From DATFNV01 sp963827935 (lineage in GTDB: Bacteria; Planctomycetota; Planctomycetia; Gemmatales; Gemmataceae): a stretch of DNA of 64,000 bases. Below are positions 54,599 to 62,400 of this stretch, in pieces; position 1 is the stretch's first letter; each line of letters starts with the position of its first letter. A program made the translations under genes and the position numbers. The notes under the pieces are model-generated. The model was not told where the DNA came from, did no database searches, and worked only from the letters and a program-made list of their open reading frames with translations. The DNA lies in the NCBI GenBank assembly GCA_963827935.1, contig CAWHCN010000009.1, positions 124,001-188,000 of the forward strand, in the 5' to 3' direction.

Positions 54599-54961
54599 AT
54601 GTCGCAGCCGCAGCGTCGCCGTCGCCTGGAAGTCGAAGACATCGGTGACGTGACCGTGGTGAATTTCGTCGACCGGCGCATTCTGGACGAGCAGAACATC
54701 CAGGTGATCGGCGAGCAGCTCTTCAGCCTGGTGGACGAAGTTGGGCGCCGCAAGATTCTGCTCAACTTCGGCAATGTCGAGTTCCTGTCCAGTGCCGCCC
54801 TCGGGAAGCTGATCGCCCTGCAAAAGAAGCTCCAGGCCGTGGGCGGGCGTCTCATCCTGTGCAACATCGATCCTGAGATCTACGAGGTGTTCGAGATCAC
54901 GCGTCTCGACAAGTTCTTCACCATTCAGAAGGAAGAGCAAGCGGCGTTGCAGGCGTTCTAG
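54599..54961 (+). CDS. STAS-domain anti-anti-sigma factor
   Basis: A 120-residue SpoIIAA/RsbV-type protein. LEVEDIGDVTVVNFVDRRILDEQNIQ opens it, then KILLNFGNVEFLSSAALGKLIALQKKLQ has the phosphorylatable Ser of the V-F-LSSAAL signature, and GGRLILCNIDPEIYEVFEITRLDKFFTI finishes the fold. It would be phosphorylated by a HATPase partner and release a sigma factor or other target when dephosphorylated. The partner kinase is encoded 367 bases downstream. Both small proteins together give a partner-switch module; no sigma factor gene or PP2C phosphatase is in view. Confidence 0.9.
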   Translation: MSQPQRRRRLEVEDIGDVTVVNFVDRRILDEQNIQVIGEQLFSLVDEVGRRKILLNFGNVEFLSSAALGKLIALQKKLQAVGGRLILCNIDPEIYEVFEITRLDKFFTIQKEEQAALQAF

Positions 54962-55327
54962 TGAGGTGTGCGTTGGGGCGCGGCCTCTTGGCGGGGCCGG
55001 CCCCTGCCGTAGCGGGCATTCGCCCGCCCAGGCATCCCCGGCTGGCGGCCGGGTTCCGGCCCCCTGACACCGGTGCCGGCCAAGGAAGGAAATGGAGTCG
55101 GACATCCAGAGCGGATCGTTCGGGTCCGGCATCGGTGCGTTCCGGCTCATCCTCAGCCCCTCTCACCCAGCGGTCCCGGCCCGGGTCACCAGGGTGATTG
55201 TTGCCCATGCGGACGGCGAGGCGCGATCGGCCCGGCGGGTATTCGTCCGGGCCTGGGCGCGGTGTTCATCGACGGACGCCGCTCGGTCCGGAGGCTCTGG
55301 CCTGTGCCTTTAGCTCCTAGAACGCTC
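54962..55327. other. intergenic between STAS and HATPase genes
   Basis: GC-rich and without a recognised gene. A possible short frame at 55092-55313 has an AAGGAAGGA just upstream but no recognisable features, and its tail is Arg/Ser-rich, so it is not called. Confidence 0.5.
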
Positions 55328-55768
55328 ATGACCTCTCCTCCCGAGTCCGGCTCCTCATCCACCGTGGATGTGGTGATCCCCAGCGACCCCGCCGAGGCCC
55401 GCCGGGTCCAGGATGAGATCGAACGCCTCCTCCGCCTGCACGATGCCAGCGAAAAAGACATCTTCGGCATCCGCCTGGCCCTCGAAGAAGCCCTGGTCAA
55501 CGCCATCAAGCACGGCAACCAGATGGATCGCTCCAAAAAGGTGACCATCCTTTCCGTCGTCCAGCCCGAACGTATCGACATCCACATCACCGACGAGGGG
55601 AACGGGTTCGACCCGGGCGACGTTCCCGACCCCACCGCGATCGAGAACATCGAACGGCCGTGCGGCCGCGGCCTCATGCTCATGCGCCACTACATGAACG
55701 AGGTCACCTTCGCCGGCCGCGGCAACTCCGTCCGCATGGCCAAAGTCCTTCGCAACGGTAAGAAATAG
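55328..55768 (+). CDS. RsbW/SpoIIAB-type ATP-binding protein kinase
   Basis: A 146-residue HATPase_c anti-sigma regulator. PAEARRVQDEIERLLRLHD then IRLALEEALVNAIKHGNQMD (N box, E-x-x-x-N), ITDEGNGFDPGDVPD (G1 box, DxGxGF), and RGLMLMRHYMNEVTFAGRGNSVRM (G2 box). All four Bergerat motifs are intact, so it should phosphorylate the neighbouring STAS protein. The ATG at 55328 lies in GCTCATGACC. The sigma factor or other output it holds is not encoded nearby. Confidence 0.88.
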   Translation: MTSPPESGSSSTVDVVIPSDPAEARRVQDEIERLLRLHDASEKDIFGIRLALEEALVNAIKHGNQMDRSKKVTILSVVQPERIDIHITDEGNGFDPGDVPDPTAIENIERPCGRGLMLMRHYMNEVTFAGRGNSVRMAKVLRNGKK

Positions 55769-55937
55769 TCATTAGTCCGTGGTCCATAGTAGGAACACTA
55801 CGGTGGGTGGCACGCCCTGAGGTACTCCGAAGGGCGTGCTGGGTTGACTGCACGCCCTTCGGAGTACCTCAGGGCGTGCCACCCTGGGTAGTCCGTGGTA
55901 GCAACACTACGGACTACGGACTACGGGCTGATGACTA
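55769..55937. repeat. palindrome C with family B copy 3 nested inside
   Basis: An outer imperfect inverted repeat (left TCATTAGTCCGTGGTCC, right GGACTACGGGCTGATGACTAATGA) encloses the family B palindrome at 55806-55883. The right arm ends GACTAATGACC and contributes the mutS start codon. Between mutS and the HATPase gene. Confidence 0.8.
55806..55883. repeat. palindromic repeat family B, copy 3
   Basis: GGTGGCACGCCCTGAGGTAC ... CTCAGGGCGTGCCACC, inside the palindrome C element. Confidence 0.9.
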
Positions 55938-58489
55938 ATGACCACGCCGATGATGCAGCAGTACCGGGACGCCAAGGCGCGTCACCCGGGCATGCTCCTG
56001 TTCTTTCGCAACGGCGATTTCTACGAACTCTTCGAAGACGACGCGGAACTCGGCTCGCGCCTCCTCGGGATCACCCTGACCAAGCGCGACAAGGGCATCC
56101 CCATGGCGGGTGTGCCTCACCACGCCCTGGACCGCTACCTGGCCCGGCTCCTCCAGTCCGGTCAGCGCGTGGCCATCTGCGAGCAGGTCGAGGACGCCGC
56201 CCAGGCCAAGGGGCTGATCCGTCGCGAGGTGACGCGCGTGGTCACGCCCGGCACCCTGACCGAGGACAACCTGCTCGATCCGCGCCGCCTCAACCATCTG
56301 GCAGCGATCTGGCCGATGGGGGAGCAGATCGGCCTGGCCTGGGTGGAGCTGAGCACCGGGCAGTTTGAGGCCGCCGACATGTCCGGGCCAAGCCTGGCCG
56401 ACGAACTGGGCCGGCTCGGACCCGCCGAATGCCTGATCCCGGAGGGGGGACCCGTCGCGCTGGGCGAGCGCCTGCGCGAGGCGGCGCCGGCCATGGCCCT
56501 CACCCCTCGGCCCAACTGGACCTTCGATCCGACTACCGCCCGCGCGGGGCTTCACCGCCATTTCAGCGTCAATACGCTGGCGGGGTTTGGCTTCGACGAC
56601 GAGCAGCCCTGCCTGGTGGCCGCCGGGGCGCTCTTGCATTATGTCGAGGAGACCCTGCGGGCGAGCCTCGGCCACCTCAGCCGGCTGCGGCCCTACCGGC
56701 TGGATCGCTTCCTCTTCCTCGACGAGGTCACCCGACGCAGCCTCGAACTGACTCGCACCCTTCGGGACGGCAAGCGCGAGGGATCGTTGCTGTCGGTCCT
56801 CGACCGCACCGTGACGGCGATGGGTGCCCGGCTGCTGCAGGAATGGGTGGTGGCCCCGCTGGCCCAGCGCAGCGCCATCGAGGGCCGGCTCGATGCCGTC
56901 GAAGAGCTGCGCGACGAACAGGGACTGCGGACCGAACTGCGGTCAGCCCTGGGCGAGGTCGCCGACCTGCAGCGGCTGACGACACGGGCCAGCACCGGCC
57001 GGGCCTCGCCCCGCGACCTGGCCGGCGTCCGCGACTCCCTGCGCCTGCTCCCCCGCATCAAGGCGAAGGTGACAGCCCGGCGCTCCGGCCTGCTCAGCGA
57101 CCTCGAAGCCCACCTGGAGCTGTGTCCCGACCTGCGCGAGTTGCTGGATGGCGCCTGGTCGATCAGCCGCCGGCCTTGCCGCGCGAGGGAGGCCTGATCC
57201 GCGCCGGCTATGACGCGGAGCTCGACGAGCTCCACGCCATCACCCGCGACGGCAAGGAATGGATTGCCCGCTTCCAGGCCGAGGAAATCACCCGCACCGG
57301 CATCCCCAGCCTGAAGGTTGGCTACAACCAGGTGTTCGGCTACTACATCGAGATCACCCATACCCACGCCGGGAAGGTTCCCTCCGATTATCAGCGCAAA
57401 CAGACGCTGAAGAATGCCGAGCGCTATGTCACGCCGGACCTGAAGGCGTATGAGGAGAAAGTGCTGACGGCCCAGGAGAAAATCCATCAGCGCGAGTACG
57501 ACCTGTTCGTGATGCTGCGCAATCGGGTGGCGGCCCAGACACAGCGGCTGTTGCAGACGGCCGAGGTGCTGGCGACCCTCGATGTACTGGCCTCGTTGGC
57601 GGATGTGGCCATGTCGCGCGGCTACTGCCGCCCGGCCCTGTCCGACGACGCGGTGCTGACCGTGGCTGACGGCCGGCATCCGGTGCTCGACCAGGTGCTG
57701 CCGCCCGGGACGTTTGTGCCCAACGATGTGGCCCTGGGGGCGGGCGACGGCCAGCTTTGGCTGATTACCGGGCCGAACATGGCGGGCAAATCGACCTTCA
57801 TCCGTCAGGTGGCGCTCCTGACGCTATTGGCCCACATGGGCAGCCTGGTGCCGGCCCGGGAGGCGACCATCGGCGTCACCGATCGCATCTTCACCCGCGT
57901 CGGCTCCAGCGACAACCTGTCGGGCGGCCAGAGCACGTTCATGGTGGAGATGACGGAGGCGGCCAATATCCTGAACAACGCGACCCGGCGCAGCCTGGTG
58001 ATCCTCGACGAAATCGGCCGGGGGACAAGTACCTACGACGGCGTCTCGCTGGCCTGGGCCATCACCGAGTACCTGCACGACCGCCTCGCCTGCCGGGCGC
58101 TGTTCGCCACGCACTACCACGAGCTGGCCCAGCTGGCCGAGCGCCTGCCGGGACTGCGGAACTACAATGTGCTGGTGCGCGACTGGGAAGACGAGATCGT
58201 GTTCCTGCACAAGATAGCGGCCGGCAGCGCCGACAAGAGCTATGGTATTCACGTCGCGCGCCTGGCCGGCGTCCCGCAGGAAGTCCTCGGGCGAGCCCGG
58301 GAAGTGCTGGCGGAGCTGGAATCGCACCCGATGGCCCTGGGCGAACGGCCCACGGCCCCGGGCCGGCGACGACGACGGGAACGCGAAGCGGTGCCCGGTT
58401 TGTTTGATGCGCTCAACGAAGAAAGCCACCACGAAACACACGAAACACACGAAACACACGAAAAAGGAAATGCGGTGGATTCCATTTGA
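55938..58489 (+). CDS. mutS: DNA mismatch repair protein MutS (one frame break)
   Basis: About 850 residues. Mismatch-recognition domain MLLFFRNGDFYELFEDDAEL (F-Y-E motif), domain II-III (LGRLGPAECLIPEGG; LARAAL-type core), then after a break near 57165 LPREGGLIRAGYDAELDEL, RTGIPSLKVGYNQVFGYYIEIT, and the ATPase with Walker A GPNMAGKSTFIRQ, TRVGSSDNLSGGQSTFMVEM, LVILDEIGRGTSTYDG (Walker B) and LFATHYHELAQLAERL. At the break GCC[C]TGGTCGATC restores ALVDQPPALPREGG. The ATG sits in a palindromic repeat, with alternative Mets at residues 5-6, and the final residues (HHETHETHETHEKGN) are encoded by repeat D. MutS acts in mismatch repair; mutL is not in the window. Confidence 0.93.
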
Positions 58490-58525
58490 TTCTCTTTTCG
58501 TGTGTTTCGTGTGTTTCGTGGTTTG
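58428..58525. repeat. palindromic repeat family D, copy 2
   Basis: ACCACGAAACACACGAAACAC ... GTGTTTCGTGTGTTTCGTGG with a longer centre than copy 1. It overlaps the mutS 3' end and supplies most of the leader of the next gene. Confidence 0.9.
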
Positions 58526-58543
58526 GCGTGTTTGGAGTTTGTC

Positions 58544-59035
58544 ATGGAGTTTCGTCCTGGGACCATCGACGGCGTTGTCTGGAGCCCCCTGAAGAAGTTT
58601 CACGATCCGCGCGGTTGGCTGTGCGAGCTGTTCCGCCACGACGAGTTGCCCGCCGAGTTCCACCCCGTGATGGCCTACATCTCGATGACCGAGCCCGGGG
58701 TGGCCCGCGGGCCGCACGAACACATCGATCAGAGCGATTGCTTCTGTTTCCTGGGGCCGTCGAACTTCAAGGTCTATCTTTGGGACAATCGCAAGGGCTC
58801 CGCCAGCCACGGCGCCTCCCAGAGCGATGTCGTCGGTGCCGACAAGCCGATGCTGGTAATCGTCCCACCGGGCGTGGTCCACGCCTACAAGAACGTCGGG
58901 TCCGATCCGGGGATCGTCTTCAACTGCCCCAATCGGCTTTACAAGGGGTGGCACCGCACGGGGTGGATCGCCGGCCAGGGGGTCGACGAGGTGCGGCACG
59001 AAGACAAGTCCGACAGCCCGTTTCAGCTCGATTGA
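58544..59035 (+). CDS. dTDP-4-dehydrorhamnose 3,5-epimerase-like cupin
   Basis: A 163-residue RmlC-like protein. MEFRPGTIDGVVWSPLKKFHDPRGWLCELFRHDELP is typical (F-D-xRG-L-E). GPHEHIDQSDCFCFLGPSNFKVYLWDNRKG contains the HxxxxD-like metal or catalytic His region, and MLVIVPPGVVHAYKNVGSD gives the second cupin motif (PPGVxHA). Length is a little short of standard RmlC (180). It may serve sugar-nucleotide synthesis for surface glycans, but no rmlABD genes are adjacent. The ATG at 58544 is preceded by GGAG in TTTGGAGTTTGTC, within sequence contributed by repeat D. Confidence 0.82.
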   Translation: MEFRPGTIDGVVWSPLKKFHDPRGWLCELFRHDELPAEFHPVMAYISMTEPGVARGPHEHIDQSDCFCFLGPSNFKVYLWDNRKGSASHGASQSDVVGADKPMLVIVPPGVVHAYKNVGSDPGIVFNCPNRLYKGWHRTGWIAGQGVDEVRHEDKSDSPFQLD

Positions 59036-59346
59036 CTACCCCGCGCAAACGCACCCTGACCCCCGCCACGAAGCTTCACCCCCAACGCGACCATCGCGAG
59101 GCTGGCGCCGGCAGCCACCTCGGCCGAGCACGGATGGGTGAATGAGTGCGTCCGGATGGCGGCAGAATGATAATGGTGCCACGAGGGTGCCAGCACCATG
59201 CCACGAGGGTGCCATCACGGTGCCATCAGGGTGCCACGAGGGTGCCAAGGGTGCCATCAGGGTGCCACGAGGGTGCCATTAGGGTGCCAAGGGGTGTCCG
59301 AAGATGTGGTGGCACCTTCAGCTGACCTGTCTGGACCCGTTCAGAG
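59036..59346. repeat. GGTGCCA tandem repeat array, intergenic
   Basis: Between convergent genes. From about 59173 to 59300 there are roughly twelve copies of GGTGCCA separated by four-base spacers (CGAG, TCAG, TCAC), giving an 11-base period. Not a multiple of three, so it is not coding. The rest is unremarkable. Confidence 0.75.
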
Positions 59347-60782
59347 TCACGGAGCGGGCGGCGTCAGCCGAGCCAGTGAGGCCCGCGTGTCGTTGACCAG
59401 CGAGACAATGCCGGACATCAGCCCTTCGCCGCGCAGGCCGCCGTTGGCGAAATCTTGTAAGGCCCGGCTCTTCAAGTCGAGGAGCCGATCCTCCAGGTAC
59501 GCCCGCCGGGCGGCCGGGTCGCTGGGAGCGGCGGGATCGGCCTCCTGCCCGCGGGCAATCAACTCCAGCCGCCGTATCTCCTGGTAATACGACTCAAAGC
59601 GCCGCAATTGCCGCAGCCGCAAATAGCCGTACACCGCCACCACTCCCGAGACGAAGGCCCCGATCCCCCCCAACGCCTTGCCCAGGCCGGAGAGCAGCTC
59701 CGGCGTCAAGAGCGGCTCGTTGCGGCGCATGTAGCGTTCGGTGCCGGTGTGCAGCGGGAACTGCGGCACCTGGCCGCGCAGGGGAGCCGGACGAATCAGG
59801 CCGTTCATTGGGCCGTCGAACACCGTTTCCAGCAGCCGGGACACCGCCTTGGGATCGGTCGGCGCGTAGGCGATCAGCAGCAGCGGCGTGGCGATGGTGC
59901 GGCACGGCTTCTCGGGGACCGGGGGATCGACGCTGTAGGTGTAGGGCGGGATGTCCACGGCCGTGAAGCTGGCCCGGTCGATCCGCACCTCGCCCGTCTC
60001 CGTCGGACGGATGCGATCAAGGCAGTAGGCGTCGGCGAAGGGGAGTGGGACCAGGCGATAGCCGGCCACGGTCACCAGGTCGCGGGCCAGGATGGAGGGC
60101 AGGGTGGAGAGCAGGAAGATGCCGTCGGGCAAGTCGCGGAGGGCGCGCTGGTGCTCGGCTTCGGTCAGGCCGCGGAGGTGGTCGAGCTGCTGGCGCAACT
60201 GGGCGGGGGTGGTTTCGTCGAGGACATAGTCGCCGGGCCGGTCGCTCTGGGCGCGCGCAGGCCGGCAAAGGCCAGGACATCGCGGGCCAGGAAGTGCAAG
60301 GTGGTGGTGGCCGGGCCCAGGCCGACACGTCGCCCCTTGAGGTGTTCGATGCCGCCCTCGGCCAGCTCGGCCCGCATCAGCAGTTGCAACGGCTCCGGCG
60401 ATAGCGCCGCCACCTGGCGCACGTTGGCGTATTCGCGGCGGGCCACCCCGCCCGGCACCAGGGCCACATCAATCGGATTGGGCAGATCGACCAGCTCGAT
60501 GGCGTCCAGCGAACCATACGGCTGGGCGGAACGTTCCACCTCGAGGCCGTGCTGCCGGGCGGCGTCCGCCAGACGCTCGGCCAGGAAGGCGCGGTTCGGA
60601 TCGAGATCGACCAGCATATTCAGCCGGTAGGTGTGCGCCCCCCAGGAGCGGAAGAAGAGGACAGCCCCCACGGCGATCAGGACCAGCCCCAGCAGCAGCA
60701 GTTCCGCCATCCGCAGCCAGCCGGCGAGCCGGCGGCGCGGCGGGAGCACAGGCGTCGGCACAGGATCCGTCGAGGTACTCAT
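59347..60782 (-). CDS. TAXI-type TRAP solute-binding protein, membrane anchored with cytosolic tail (one frame break)
   Basis: About 478 residues. MSTSTDPVPTP is followed by a membrane helix (MAELLLLGLVLIAVGAVLFF). The external domain (RLNMLVDLDPNRAFLAERLAD, IELVDLPNPIDVALVPGG, LKGRRVGLGPATTTLHFLARDVL, then after a break near 60255 GIFLLSTLPSILARDLVTVAGYRLVPLPFADAYCL) follows the TAXI family pattern. A second membrane helix (GGIGAFVSGVVAVYGYL) leads to a cytosolic helical domain (RRFESYYQEIRRLELIARGQE, then AAPSDPAARRAYLEDRLLDL). TAXI proteins normally feed a TRAP permease; none is adjacent, and the second helix plus cytosolic domain suggests a sensor. Confidence 0.75.
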
Positions 60783-60832
60783 GCGGGGTGCACATCAGGG
60801 TAGCCGCGCAGGTCGAACCGATGGTCGTGAGA

Positions 60833-62187
60833 CTAAGGCACCGGACGGGCGGCGTCAAGCAGGCCGCGCCGGTCGATACGCGCACGATGAAATCGAGGGT
60901 CAGGCGGAAGTCCTCCACGCCGCTCGACTCGCCGCTGACGGGAAACTCCAGCGCCCCACCGGCCTGGAACGATTCGTTGAACTTGTAGCGTACCCCCACG
61001 GCCAGGGTCACGTTGTTGTGACCTGTCACGTCGGTGGCCCCAAAGTTGATGAGGTCCCCCCCCTCGAAGTCCTGGTCCTGTTCCTTGCCGTTCTTGGTGT
61101 AGTACTGCCAGTTCAACTCGAGCAGCGGGTAGATCTTGTGCAAGTTGGCCACGTCATAGTCCAGGTGCAAGCTGGTGAAGAAGTAGTCGCTGCGGGAGCT
61201 ATCCACGCCGAAGTTATAGCCGATTTCGCCCAGCACATTAAAGCTGCCGTAGGACGATCGGAAGAAGTTCTGGCCCATGACCACGTAGGGGACCAGCGAC
61301 AGCGTGCCCGTGTCCTGAAAGACTTCCTTGCTGCCGGTGGGGATCTCGAAGGTCACGCCCAGGGCGCCGAGGGTGCCGCTCTGCTCGTTGCGGAGGAAGG
61401 TCCACTTGGGTCCCAGGTTGATTTCGGCGAAGCCGCTGCGATCGCCGTTATAGGGCGAAACCGCTCCGCCGTTGGGGTTGATCCAGATGCCGCCCAGCTT
61501 GTTAATGACGATGGACCATTGGTCGGTCAGCGCCAGCCGGCCCTGGACGCCGGCGAATTCGATGTCGCCGCCACGGAAGCCGGGATTCTTGTTCGGGATG
61601 GTTTGATACAGGAAGATCGGACGCAACTCGGTCAGGGCACGCGGGTCCTCAAAGAGGAAGGGGTTCGTCATCGGCGAGATAAAGCCGTCGAAGGCGTGAT
61701 CGCTCTGGAGCGGCTTGCGAATGCCGTTGCCGCAGAACGGGCCGGTCTGCAGGTCGAAGATTTGCTTGGTCTTGTCCCAGAAGCCGGTGCCCGGGGCGGC
61801 AGCGCCCGGTCCGCCGTCCGGCGCGACGCCGTTGTTGTACAACTCGCCCGGTCCGGGATTGTTGGGGATGCCCGGCGGCGGCAGCGGCGGTGGCCCCACC
61901 GGCGGCGCGGTCGCCCCGGGCGGCGGTGCCGGCGGCGGCATACCATCGGCCTGGGCCCGCACCACCAGCGGCGGCAACGCTGCGCTCGCAGCCCACGACA
62001 CGCGGGTCACCGAAGGGGCTGGCGGCGATGCGAGCGGGGCGGCCAGGGCAATCGGTGCTCCGAGGGTGACGGCCGGCTCCGGCCGCTCCGCTGCCACCGC
62101 CCGCCATACCACCTCGTCCGCGGCGCGGGCCCCGGTTGTGGCAAGCCCCACCGCCAGTCCCAGGCTGCTCAACCATCTGCCCTTCAT
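60833..62187 (-). CDS. exported beta-barrel-like protein
   Basis: About 450 residues. MKGRWLSSLGLAVGLATTGARAADE is a signal peptide; a Pro-rich stretch follows, then repeated amphipathic strands (LTDQWSIVINKLGGIWINPNG, WTFLRNEQSGTLGALGVTFEI, LVPYVVMGQNFFRSSYGSFNVLG, YYTKNGKEQDQDFEGGDLINFG) that look like an outer-membrane barrel or transporter-type beta protein. The end is ambiguous: the frame that fits the domain runs on past the plausible stop at 60833, so a small indel near 60880 is likely. The start 62187 lies just downstream of the family F repeats. It precedes the TAXI gene in the same direction; substrate unknown. Confidence 0.65.
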
Positions 62188-62263
62188 GGCTCGACCCTCC
62201 GTCGGCGTGCGAACGTCCCTTGTCACCACGGCCGTCCCCCCGCTCAGGCGAGGGGCAGGACTT

Positions 62264-62382
62264 CTCCTCCCCCTCGCCCCGGTACTCCGGGGAGAGGGGT
62301 CGGGGGTGAGGGGGTTCTTGTCTCGCGCGATTCAGCCCCCTCACTCCCAGCCCCTCTCCCCCGAGTACGGGGACGAGGGGAG
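62264..62382. repeat. palindromic repeat family F, two inverted copies
   Basis: Copy a 62264-62316 (CTCCCCCTCGCCCCGG ... GGGGTCGGGGGTGAGGGG) and copy b 62335-62382 (CCCCCTCACTCCCAGCCCC ... GGACGAGGGGAG). Related sequences are at 12330-12378 and, degenerate, at 42391-42422. Confidence 0.85.
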
Positions 62383-62400
62383 ATTATCACCTGCCGCCGT

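Noticed and set aside
55092..55313. Small gene between STAS and HATPase genes
   Set aside because: It has an AAGGAAGGA upstream, but the product is Arg/Ser-rich without similarity or structure; left uncalled.
59173..59300. CRISPR array
   Set aside because: Units are 7 bases with 4-base spacers that recur; no long unique spacers and no cas genes. The TGCAACGA array at 2953 fails for the same reason.
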